Assembly (NCBI RefSeq): GCF_010015445.1
Contig: NC_053116.1
Location: 5,097,568 to 5,161,567, forward strand
Source: Perca fluviatilis
Taxonomy: Eukaryota; Chordata; Actinopteri; Perciformes; Percidae
Direction of reading: 5' to 3'
DNA: 64,000 nt
Of the stretch, positions 54,841-63,864 are shown one piece after another (positions within the stretch are counted from its first letter, which is position 1; each line of letters begins with the position of its first letter). The position numbers and the translations under genes were made by a program. The notes under the pieces are model-generated. The model was not told the origin of the DNA. It worked only from the letters and a program-made list of their open reading frames with translations, and did not search any database.

Positions 54841-55880
54841 AAGCTTCACTTTTAGCCTGCTACAGACCAGGTTTACCAGGCAGCATAAGTTACCATGGTT
54901 ACTTGGCTGGCATTCACATTATCCACCTTGGTGGAACAGGGTTGAGGCTCAGATTGATGGAACGGAAACCTGAGCCACAGTTCTGGCTTAGCCATGGTTG
55001 AGGCTTAGCCAGAGTCATAGTTTCCATGGTTACTGAGTTGGGGCTAATCTCAGCCTCTTTGATGGAACCGAACGATCACTCATATTAGCCAGACTTGGCC
55101 ATTTAAGCTTGGCTTTGCCTTTAGCCTGCTTGATGGAATAGGTCCCTGGACCATACAAACATATACAAACCGTGTTCCAGTGTTCAGACAATAACGGACA
55201 AGAAGGATTTGGGGCGCGGGGGGGGGTTAGTGCGCTGAAGCACAGAAGGGAGAAAACGGGATGAGGAGGAGGGTGGAGCGAACTAGTCTTCATTTTGTTT
55301 GAAAATACTTTGAACGTAAACAAGAAGTAACGTCACCCAACATCGCTTAGAGCACCTTTAAAGGCTGTAGAAAGAATGCGGAATGGAAAGAGATCACTGA
55401 TGTGGTCAACAGTGTTGCCATAGTAAATGGGACTCCAGCTGAAGTTTATTTAAACATCCTTGACATATGTATGCTATAGTCCTAATAGTAATATACAGTC
55501 TATTACAATCTATTTGGCCTACATGTAGGTGTACCTATATTTAAATAAACACAGTAGCAGAGTTTATGCAGTGCCTTTCATTTTACAGAAAACCGTGAGC
55601 TGTGAGGGAGAGCGCGAGTCCTCCGCCCCCCGTGCTGTACCACCACCCCGACCCTGTCTCCCGAAAAACAAGCTGAAATATGTCGGTCAATGGCAGAAAT
55701 AAATCGTTCACTTGTGGCCATTAACAACACTTTAAAAGTGAAATGAAGGGAGACTTCCGGTATGGCGGCACGCTAGATGGACGGTCGTCTCGCCCCTCCG
55801 TAAAATCTTGACGAATTTCCTACAATAAACTAAACTATTTGACATTGGGAGTAAGTCGAAGAGTTGCTGAAAACACCTTG

Positions 55881-56770
55881 ATGGCTGCTTCGCAAAGCAG
55901 GGATAAAGGTCGAAGCAAATCTTCACAGCCTAAAATAGAATTTACTCCGGCTAAACAGAGCGGTGCGACTACAGCTAATGCTAGCCCAGTGGCGGCAAAG
56001 AATGCTAATAGAACCATAGCTGAAGGAGCTACTACCCAGACAATTCTTGAAGCTATCAGTGACTTAAAAACTGACTTTTGCAGCAGGTTTGATGAGGTCC
56101 TGACAGCAATTGAAGGGGTGAGAAAAGAAGTCGGTGAGTGCTTGGAACGTATTAAGAGCGCAGAGACTCACATCTCCGGGACAGAGGATGCTGTTAGCAG
56201 CCTAGCGGCCAGGGTCCGCAGCCTTGAAAATAAAAACAAAGATATGGAGGACAAGATTGTAGACTTAGAAGCAAGATCTAGAAGATCTAACCTAAGGCTG
56301 GTCAACCTTCCAGAGGGTGCGGAGGGCAACGATGCCTGCTCTTTCCTCGAGACTTGGATCCCGGAGGCCCTGGGCTTAACTTCATCTAATACAAAACTAA
56401 TTTTGGAGAGAGCCCATCGTGTGGGACTGAGGAATGACCTGTCCGCACCCCCAAGAACACTGATTATGAAGTTTTTGAACGACAGAGACAAGATGAGAGT
56501 CCTGAATGCGGTCCGAAGCAAAAAGCAGATATTCTACAAGGACAGAGCGGTTCGGTTTTACCCCGACCTTACGTCTGGGATACACAAGAAACACAAGGCT
56601 TTTGACGCCGTGAGGCAGAAGCTTCGCAACATGGGCGTAAGAAACTAGGAATACGGTTTCCTGCAAAGTTGCTGCTGACCCACAACGGTAACACACGGCC
56701 TTTTGATAATCCATCCAATGTGGAGGACTTTATCAGACGCATTCAAGAGGAGGAAAGACGTGTTGAGTAA
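55881..56770 (+). pseudogene. L1 ORF1 protein (RNA-binding chaperone), frameshifted near its end
   Basis: ATG at 55881 (MAASQSRDKGRSKSSQPK). Coiled coil around residues 60-135 (SLAARVRSLENKNKDMEDKI, then VDLEARSRRSNLRLVNLPEG, start of the RRM). C-terminal domain RAHRVGLRNDLSAPPRTLIM and KKQIFYKDRAVRFYPDLT. Frame is lost near 56640 (GVRN stop) and continues one base over as LGIRFPAKLLLTHNG, ending IQEEERRVE at 56770. Layout matches the Transposase_22-type ORF1p that binds LINE RNA. Confidence 0.88.
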
Positions 56771-57126
56771 CTGTTATGAGATAACTTCTTTGCTTTATGG
56801 CTTAGCATAACAACTTAGCTTCTGCAAACAGTTGGAGTTCAAAGTCAAACTCAAGTTTATTTCATCCATAAAAATGGAAATTACAGTGCTCACACCCGCT
56901 TAATACAATACAATAAATACAATGTCATACAATACAATACATAAATACAATACAAAATTTATAAAAATGTATGTTTAAAGTGCTTGTTGTGCTTTCTGAT
57001 AGCCTGAGGTATAAAAGAGAGAGCATACCGCTTAGTTTGTGTCACGGGAGGCCTTAGCCTACCACTACGTTCCATAACTCTACTAGTCAGATTATCATGA
57101 AGAGGGTGACACGATTCCCTCGTTAT
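56771..57126. other. Segment interrupting the L1 between ORF1 and ORF2
   Basis: Contains TCAAACTCAAGTTTATTTCA, AATACAATACAATAAATAC repeats and a GGTATAAAAGAGAG site. Not L1 coding; the first part of the endonuclease domain is missing here. It may be another small element or a LINE 3' piece. Confidence 0.45.
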
Positions 57127-58564
57127 AGGTCCATTCCACTGAATGTCACCAATGTAATATCAGACAAATTGGTCAGATTTCTGATAATCCAAGGCACGCT
57201 TTACACTGAATGCCTCAATTTGGTTAATATTTATGCACCAAATCATGACCATTCTGACTTTAGCTTTACTTAATGGCCAATACATTATTGCAGGGGACTT
57301 TAATTGTACACTCGACCCCAACATAGACAGATCAACACATTTGGACTTATCCCACAATAAAAGCAGAGCAATTATTCATCATGTCATTAAGGATCTAAAT
57401 CTGAGGGACATCTGGAGAGATAGAAACGCCGGGGTGGCAATGTATTCCTGCTTCTCCAAAACTCACCATACGTATTCACGTATAGACTGTTTTCTAATTT
57501 CAGCCAGCTTAATAGGTAAAATCAAGGACTGTAACTATGACAGCATTCTAATTTCTGACCACGCCACAAATAACCTGGTTTATGTGGATCCAAGACAGCT
57601 ACGTGATCCCCCCAAATGGACTTTCCAACATAAATGGCCTCAGGACCCAGATCTAATAACTTTTCTTGGAAAACAAATAGATGAGTATTTTATGATTAAT
57701 ACATACAAGACATCAGCATGCATTAGATGGGAGGCTTTCAAGGCCTTCCACAGAGGCCAGATAATTAAATTTACTAGCTCTAAATCTAAAAAAGCCAAAC
57801 AAAAGACTGCGCTATTAGTGGCAAGAATAAAAATTTTGGAGGATATTTACTTTAAAAACCCCTGTTCTAAGATTCACCAAGATCTTTTACTATTGAGAGT
57901 TCAGTACAATGCAATTTTGGCCTCCAAGGCCGCTGCTAACCTTTTAAAACTTAAACAAAGTATCTTTGATCAAGGAGAAAAAGCAGGCAAGGTCCTAGCT
58001 TGGCGCCTAAAACAACTCCAAGTTGAAAGATCTATTACCAATCTCAAAAACGAGAAGGGGGAGTTCATTACAAACTCGATGGCCATAAATGATAAATTTA
58101 GGGACTTTTATGAAAGACTCTACAGCTCTGAAGTAATTGGAGGGCTAGCAGACCAGAGCTCATTGGCATTCTTGGATAGTCTCAACTTCCCCAAATTAGA
58201 GGAATGTGAAGGGTCAGCATTAGGGGCAAGCTTGACAGTGGAAGAAATCTCGGCAGCAATAAAATGCATGAATTCTGGGAAAGCAGCAGGCCCAGATGCT
58301 CTGCCCATAGATATCTACAAAAGATTTGAATCAAAAATTAGAACTCCCCTCTTGGAAATGTTTATAGAATCTCTTCAGAATGGGATACTTCCTCCCTCCC
58401 TAAGAGGTGCTCTGATTACCCTTCTCCCGAAACCGGGTAAAGCTAACGATAAGTGTGAAAATATGAGACCAATTAGTCTCCTGAATTCAGACCTGAAGAT
58501 TCTATGTAAAATTCTGGCAAAAATATTAGAACCTATACTACCAGGATTCAAATTTCAGGATTGA
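57127..58564 (+). pseudogene. L1 ORF2: endonuclease remainder and start of reverse transcriptase
   Basis: 57127-57240 reads VTNVISDKLVRFLIIQG and LVNIYAPNHDHSD. After a small deletion the frame from 57233 reads QYIIAGDFNCTLDPNIDR, SRIDCFLIS and ILISDHATNN, the last with the catalytic-type Asp-His of AP-like endonucleases. The polymerase N-terminus follows: AIKCMNSGKAAGPDALPIDI, ALITLLPKPGKAND, MRPISLLNSDLKILCKILA. The frame ends at 58564 just after joining unrelated sequence. The catalytic YADD region is absent. Confidence 0.88.
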
Positions 58565-58640
58565 ATTTAAAATCCTTCTCCTGACCTACAAAGCTCTAAA
58601 TGGTCAAGCACCATCATATCTGGAAGAGCTCCTAATACCT
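58565..58640 (+). pseudogene. Short LINE polymerase-tail fragment
   Basis: FEFKILLLTYKALNGQAPSY followed by LEELLIPY is the pattern 'RI.FKILLLTYKALNGLAP.YL..LL.PY' of many fish LINE polymerase C-termini. Only about 25 residues are present, fused to the truncated L1. Confidence 0.6.
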
Positions 58641-59583
58641 TATTGTCACTCAAGTTACAACAACTTCTTTGTTCATCGCTAAACACTCAAAATGGCCGCC
58701 ACGCCACGCCCATACCGTGTGACGAAAAGTTTTTCTTTTAATAACTTTTCATCGTTAAGGTGTTGGGATGGTACAGACCAAGTCTGAAGTACATCGGATT
58801 AAATCTCTAGGAGGAGTTCGTTAAAGTATAGCACCTTGACTTTTAGGCCTACTTCCTGTTGCCACTATGACTTTAAGTAAATATCGGCCTTTATTTGTCC
58901 TCAGGGTCGGACTCTTATGAATCCTGAAAAGTTTCGAGGTAATTGGACAACGTACACTCGAGTTACACCCACTTCCTGTTTCGGCGGCGAAACGCACAAA
59001 ATGGCCACCCCGCCACGGCCACGCCCTATGACGAAAAGTTTTTCTTTTAACAACTTTTCATCTTTAACATCTTAAGATGGCACAGACCGAGTTTGAAGTT
59101 GATCGGATGAAATCTCTAGGAGGAGTTCGTTAAAGTACGACATGTGGAAATGGCCAAAATCGCACTAATTTCGAACTTTGAAATCAAAATGGCGGACTTC
59201 CTGTTGGGTTTAGTGTATGGCTCTAATGAAGTTTTCTGTACATCGTGACATGCTACATATGTTTACCAAGTTTCGTGAGTCTACGTTAAACGCCCTGCAG
59301 GGGCTCAATTTTCTTAACTTTCTAGGGGGCGGTAGCGAGCCATTTTTGTGCGCCTATTCCCAAAACCCTTACAATACGTAAATTCTCACCAGACTTGATG
59401 CGACCGCCAAATTTGGTGAGTTTTTGAATATGTTTAAGCCCCTCAAAAAGGCAATTAATTTGACGGGAAAAGAAACAATAATTCCTTCAGTTTCAATAGG
59501 GCCTTCGCCGCTGTCGGCGCTCGGGCCCTAACAATTCCTTCAGTTTCAATAGGGCCTTTGCCGCTGTCAGCGCTCGGGCCCTA
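58641..59583. repeat. Fish interspersed repeat with internal duplication and GGGCCCTAA minisatellite tail
   Basis: The block ATGGCC(G/A)CC...CGCCACG, GTGACGAAAAGTTTTTCTTT, ACTTTTCATC, CTCTAGGAGGAGTTCGTTAA occurs twice (58690-58830 and 58995-59140). The end has two units of about 55 bp, AATTCCTTCAGTTTCAATAG through GCGCTCGGGCCCTAA (59478-59531, 59532-59583), each with GGGCCTT/GCCG...CGGC/GGGCCC that can pair as a hairpin. Not coding. Seen by memory in many teleosts; its class is unclear to me. Confidence 0.7.
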
Positions 59584-59589
59584 ATTATT

Positions 59590-60706
59590 ACTACAGAAAT
59601 AGTTTGTCTAATGACTTCAGTAATCCTAAACAATTTTGGAAAAAAATGAATACCTTACTTGGTAAGTCCAACAGTACTATGAGTAACATGACAATCAATA
59701 ATGAAATTGTTAATGATCCAGCAGTGCTCTCCAATGCATTTAGTCTGCATTTCTCCCAAACACCACAGGTACAGTCATCGCTCTTTTCTCCAGAGCCGAC
59801 TGTTCATTCTCAGCCCTACGATAGTTCTTTCACATTTCGACAGGTTAGCTCAGCTGATGTCCAGCTGGCCATTAGCAAGCTATCCTCTAGCAGTGGTCCT
59901 GGCCCTGACGGCATTGAGGGTAAGTTTATCAAACTTTCTTCACATGTCCTATTCTCTCCATTGGCTGAACTCTTTAATTTGTCATTCTTAACTTGTGAAG
60001 TGCCTTTGGCATGGAAGTGCACCAAAGTCATTCCATTACATAAAGGAGGGGACACCCTAAACATGAATAATTACAGACCTATCTCAATAATTAATAGTAT
60101 CGTAAAAATATTTGAGAAAATTATTTTTGATCAATAATCTAACCATCTCTCTCATAACAATTTACTATATCAATGCCAGTCAGGTTTCAGGAAACACTAC
60201 CACTGCTCTTTTGAAATTTACAAATTATATTTTTTCTAGTTTCGATAACAATATATGTACTGGTGCCATCTTTTTAGATCTTACAAAAGCATTTGATTTA
60301 GTTGATCATTATCTTCTCCTGGATAAACTATATTCAATTGGCCTTTCCCGTTCATCTCTTCTTTGGTTTAACTCATATTTCCATCACCGCAGCCAGTGTG
60401 TGTCCTTTGGGGGTAGTCAGTCGAATTTTACAGGTGTAGACAAAGGCATACCCCAGGGTTCTTCACTTGGCCCTTTGTCTCCTGCTGAATAAATCAAAAT
60501 CTTACTGTATGCTTTTCCAGAAGAAAGATAGAAATGATCTTAATCTGCACTTTCTGGATTCTTCTCCAATAGAGTCAGCCAAAAAATTTAAATATTTTGG
60601 TGTTTGGCTGGAAACTGATCTTTCATTTAAAACTCATGTACATGCGCTTGACAACAAACTTAGCTTTCGGCTTAAAACTTTTGCCCAATCCCAAAGTGAG
60701 CCCTGA
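59590..60706 (+). pseudogene. L2-type LINE reverse transcriptase with catalytic segment deleted
   Basis: Frames cover SNDFSNPKQFWKKMNTLLGK, SSSSGPGPDGIEGKFIKLSS, VIPLHKGGDTLNMNNYRPIS, TGAIFLDLTKAFDLVDHYLL (domain A) and GIPQGSSLGPLSP (domain B). The sequence then goes straight to LLLNKSKSYCMLFQKKD and KYFGVWLETDLSFKTHV (domain E side). The intervening YADD-bearing stretch (about 80 residues) is missing, and small frameshifts occur near 60130 and 60480. No LINE tail follows; it stops near 60706. Confidence 0.88.
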
Positions 60707-61152
60707 GGACTAAGGACTAAGGACTCACAGACTTAATTGATCTCAGGTACTAAGTGAGCGAGTGTGTGAGGTCACATGGGCTCAGATAGGTAGAAATGGG
60801 ATCGGGACAGCACCTCACGAGATCACATGTTACCTTGGCGACGTTTAATAACAAAGATGTTGCTGACACTTGCTGGTTTGGGAATTTTCATTTTAAATTT
60901 GTTGCTTTCCACACGGCCAAGGCACAGGAGACGGCTGCCTGATTCCAACTTTTTTCAAGCTCTTGTTTTACAAGCTGGACAACAGGTTGGTCCAAAAATG
61001 TTTTTACAACTTTCTTAACATTAATTATTAATGTTTGTTATTTTTTTTAAGAGTACTTTTTCAAGATTTACTCAGAAAGAGATTAATAAATTAGATGTGA
61101 TGTAAACAAAATCTTCCATACCATTACATATAGTATTTGTCTTTGTTCATAG
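60707..61152. other. 5' flank or intron of the right-hand HARBI1 gene
   Basis: 60700-60725 has GAGGACTAAGGACTAAGGAC, a small tandem repeat. An open stretch at 60827-61018 might be a first exon but lacks recognisable homology. AT-rich thereafter to the splice site at 61152. Confidence 0.4.
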
Positions 61153-62142
61153 GCTTACCAGCGCACCCCGTATGCCAGAGTGAACCAACATATGCCAGCT
61201 ATTAGGGTGTATCTGGATGTGGAGAATGACATGAGGCCCAATTTCCGACTATCCAGAGAGGCCTTTAATGGCATTTTGAGCATCTTGAGTCAGAGAAGGG
61301 ATCATGGATGGGGGCCAACGTTCGAAGTGTTGCATTTTGTTTATTGGCTGGCCCACGGTGTTTCATACCGTGTGGCCGCAAGGGCTTTCGATGTGCCAAA
61401 GTCCACAGTGTGTAGAATTGTGCACAGGGTGGCCTTTGACATTCGTAGGTGTAAGGCCACAGTTATTTCCTTCCCTACTGCTAACATGCTGGGGGACATT
61501 GGAAGGGGATTTGGCCAGCTAGCCCAGCATGACGCCTTTAATAATGCTGAGGGGGCCATAGATGGCTGCCACATTAGTATGATTATTTTAATCACAAGCA
61601 GTTTCATTCAGTGCAAGTTCAGGCCATATGTGACTCCTCTGGGAGGTTTATAGATATTTTCGTGGGTTATGGAGGTTCTGTTCACGATACACGTGTGTTA
61701 AGAAATAGCCCAATTTATGTTCATTCTTTGTACCCCCCACCTGGTTATTTTCTTTTGGGAGATGGAGGCTACCCATGTCTCGACCACCCCATCACCATTA
61801 TTATGCCCTACAGACACCCACTACAAGGGAGGATGCAGGAGTGCTTTAATGTGCAACATGGCAGGGCCCGGTCGATTATTGAGAGGACCTTCACGGTGGC
61901 GGAGTACCTTGTTCAAGGCACTGGAGGTTAAGCCTGCATTTTGTTCAGAGATCATCCTGGCCTGTGCAGTCCTCCACAATGTGTGCCTCAACTATGGGGA
62001 TGTCCTGGAAGAGCCAGAGATCCAGCCTGAGGATCTTGCCACCCCTGCTCCAGTTCAACAGTTCCAGGAGAGAAGTGGAGCCCACATCAGGGACAGGCTA
62101 TGTGCCCAGATTTCTGCACCCCAACAACCTGGGGCCACGTAA
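61153..62142 (+). pseudogene. HARBI1-like transposase, frameshifted (right-hand Harbinger)
   Basis: The exon starts after TTCATAG (61152). Frame 1: AYQRTPYARVNQHMPAIRVY, NFRLSREAFNGILSIL, SYRVAARAFDVPKSTVCRIV (helix-turn-helix) and AEGAIDGCHI (first Asp). Frame 2: VQAICDSSGRFIDIFVGYGG, FLLGDGGYPCLDHPI (second Asp) and GRARSIIERTF (Glu). Frame 3: LFKALEVKPAFCSEIILACA, VLHNVCLNYGDVLEEPE, ending QQPGAT at 62142. Deletions lie after GCHI (about 61580) and after IIERTF (about 61895). All three catalytic residues remain. A different subfamily from the transposase at 51183-52738. Confidence 0.9.
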
Positions 62143-62472
62143 AGGCAGGCATCAGTTCTGTGGAAGCCTTTTTTTACATTTCGTATAAGTTTGGGGTTGA
62201 ATGAAATGCCCTTTTATGTTTTGCCATTTTGAGCAACCTTGTGTTGTGTTTAACCTTTTCTGTTTAATGATAAATATGGCATACTTTGGCTCATAAAGTT
62301 ATGTATGACTATATTTCCTAGTTCTGTGGTTCTTGTGATGGATGGTGAAGTTACATTTTCATACAATATTCAGTTGTACACCCTTGAATATTCTTACAAC
62401 AAAAGCTTAGAAACCACCTAATGCAAATCACAATTTAAACACCACACATGCAGATGAGGGCCAACTGAACTT

Positions 62473-63225
62473 TTAATGAGCTTGAAATGAGAAACAAAGT
62501 TGCCATTCAAAAATGTAAAAAAACATTTTTTGGTTAACCTTCTTAACCAATTCCCCAAATATACCTATCAAAGTATTAATTTGCTGTTCCCTTCTCCTCT
62601 CACACTCTTCCTCTCTGGCATCCAGCTCCATCTGTCTTCTTTCCTGCATCTCTGTATAGACCTTTAAGTACTCCACAACTTCATTTTTTCCTTTTCTTGG
62701 CCTTTGGGGTAGTGGATGGTTGTGCAGTAGAGGATGTGGATGGCTGTACATTAGAGGAAGTGGATGGCTGTACAGTAGAGGAGGTGTTGGGTGTGTCCCA
62801 ATCAGGCTCCGAGTCCACTGCCGTGGAAATGATGTTCAGAGGCCTGGTGGAGTCTCTCTGCCCCAGAATGTTGTGCATTGCTGCAAAGAAAGGCCAGGTA
62901 CCAGGTGTTTCCCGTCCACCCTCTGTCCCTTCCCCAGTTCGTGGTAGGATCAGGTCCTGTGTAAAACAATTAAAGTTGTTTCACTTTCACACAAGCATAT
63001 GTTAACACATAAAACATTTTGATAAATACTTATTAAGCAACTTGGATATTGTTAAAGACACCATCAGTGTTGAGTAAACAAACACCCATAAAACAGCCCA
63101 TGTGTTCCAGTAGCCCATTCACACAAGCTAATAATAAAAATTCACCCTATACTTCTTCTTTAAATTTTCCCATTTTCTTTTGGCTTGATATGGTGTGACA
63201 GTGTTCTCCATTCCCATTTCTTTTA
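62473..63225 (-). pseudogene. Myb/SANT-like coiled-coil protein of the right-hand Harbinger
   Basis: Minus strand. An exon at about 63225-63130 reads EILKEMGMENTVTPYQAKRK, then WENLKKKYR (second half of a SANT/MADF-like domain). An exon from 62956 reads DLILPRTGEGTEGGRETPGT, a Ser/Thr/Pro-rich repeat SSTVQPSTSSNVQPSTSS, KAKKRKK (basic, likely nuclear signal) and then, one base over at an A-run, NEVVEYLKVYTEMQERRQME, ending near 62473. Domain order fits the accessory protein of Harbingers; convergent with the HARBI1 gene as in 48130-55145. The first SANT exon is not found. Confidence 0.7.
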
Positions 63226-63469
63226 AGATCTCTGTTGGGCCAAAAACAGGTAATTTGGCCAACCATTTTATGACAAATGACAAACGTCAACTGATGACTT
63301 CTCCTTCTCTGGTTGATTATATGCTGCACCGCAAGTCCACACTGACTCGAAAACTTGCGTACACAAGTTTAAACTTGACGTGAGATTTGATCATAGCCTC
63401 CGCTCACGTCGAGCTTTGCGTGGAAATGACTGCCGGTACGGTCATACGTTCGTTTCATGAATGAGGGCC
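63226..63469. mobile_element. Right terminal region of the right-hand Harbinger
   Basis: Ends on the minus strand GGCCCTCATTCATGAAACGA. An internal imperfect palindrome CTTGCGTACACAAGTTTAAACTT lies at 63354-63376. No coding. Confidence 0.6.
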
Positions 63470-63535
63470 AATATATGTCTCCGGCGTTGTTTTTCTTTCG
63501 TTTCCCCCGTCTATGGCGTTTTGTTTCCCCATCTC

Positions 63536-63745
63536 CGGCGTGTGTTTCCCGGCTTTTGAGGCGTCCTTTCGCCGTTGTTTTTTTTTTTTCCCCCGTCTAC
63601 GGCGTGTGTTTCCCGGCTTTTAAGGCGTCCTTTCCCCGTTGTTTTTCTCCTAAACCCAACCTCCGCGATTCCGTTATTGTCTTGCTTCACCCGCGATGTG
63701 TTTCCCGGCTTTTGAGGCGTCCTTTCCCCGTTGTTTTTCTCCGAA
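63536..63745. repeat. Minisatellite, three imperfect units
   Basis: GTGTTTCCCGGCTTTTGAGG followed by CGTCCTTTCSCCGTTGTTTT occurs at about 63540, 63605 and 63698, with variable TTTCTCC spacers. GC-rich, non-coding. Confidence 0.85.
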
Positions 63746-63749
63746 AATG

Positions 63750-63864
63750 GGACGGCAATAGTGGTGACCAAGCACGTTTACATGAGACGGTAAAGGAGAC
63801 TTTTAACGTCAAATAAGAACGAGAAAGGCTCCTGACCGAACGTCCTTATTTTACGAGTTGGGTG
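63750..63864. mobile_element. Terminus related to the element at 14440-14875
   Basis: GACCAAGCACGTTTACATGA and ACGTCCTTATTTTACGAGTT, then GGGTGTGAGAATGTGTTG, match the right end of the 14440-14875 element (GACCAAGCGTCCATATTTTA, CGAGTTGGGAATGAGAGTG). The left end is not resolved; the minisatellite may be its interior. Confidence 0.55.

Larger units (their letters stand above)
48130..55145. mobile_element. Harbinger transposon with Myb and HARBI1 genes
   Basis: Target duplication CTG (48127-48129 and 55146-55148), fitting the CWG preference known for part of PIF/Harbinger. Ends GGGGGTATTCCATCAA and, on the minus strand, GGACCTATTCCATCAA. Carries both genes expected of the superfamily, convergent: SANT/Myb (+, 48350-51047) and HARBI1 transposase (-, 52738-51183). 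The subterminal region is full of AGCCTCAAC/TTGACTAAGC-like repeats (48170-48290, 54860-55130). Contains a (TA)n expansion, an 8-bp-TSD element and a Tc1. About 4.5 kb without these insertions. Confidence 0.9.
47962..55361. mobile_element. TTAA MITE split by a Harbinger
   Basis: TTAA at 47962-47965 and 55358-55361. Left end AAGGTACTCTAAGCGATGTC, right end on the minus strand AAGGTGCTCTAAGCGATGTT. Minus the Harbinger (48130-55145) it is only about 390 bp, without coding capacity. The insertion is proven by the Myb reading frame that closes when it is removed. A related end lies at 45721. Confidence 0.88.
47925..55743 (+). pseudogene. Myb/SANT-like (NAIF1-type) protein, exon split by a 7.4-kb insertion
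   Basis: The frame from 47929 reads SVLFGSLKTVI. It stops at TTAA (47962-47965) and continues exactly in phase from 55362 with KGCRKNAEWKEITDVVN, the start of a Myb_DNA-bind_5-type domain (family pattern KxxAWxEITxxVNAV). A later exon (from 55589, after TTTTACAG) reads TLSPEKQAEICRSMAEINRS and ends at 55743. So a TTAA element entered the first Myb helix region. The second half of the domain is missing or in other frames. Accessory DNA-binding protein of a Harbinger by context. Confidence 0.7.
55744..58560 (+). mobile_element. L1-type LINE, 5' end present, 3' part lost
   Basis: Begins just after the Myb stop codon with GGAGACTTCCGGTATGGCGG, typical of the 5' end of fish L1 elements. ORF1 follows (55881-56770), then an interrupting segment (56771-57126) and ORF2 (57127-58564), which ends within the polymerase. 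5' end present but 3' end missing is the reverse of usual L1 truncation, so a later deletion or recombination near 58557 is inferred. Confidence 0.8.
47727..63469 (+). mobile_element. Candidate Harbinger element (or two fragments) spanning nested insertions
   Basis: GGCCCTCATTTATCAATGTT at 47727 and, on the minus strand, GGCCCTCATTCATGAAACGA at 63469 are inverted ends of a common fish Harbinger type. Both are flanked by AAT (47724-47726, 63470-63472). The interval holds a Myb-like gene near the left end (47925, resuming 55362-55743) and a HARBI1 transposase plus a second Myb-like gene near the right end, separated by LINEs. One heavily invaded element and two neighbouring truncated ones are both possible; the shared AAT may be chance. 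Confidence 0.4.

Noticed and set aside
63354..63376. Palindrome near 63365 as a separate small element
   Set aside because: No target duplication; it is subterminal sequence of the Harbinger.
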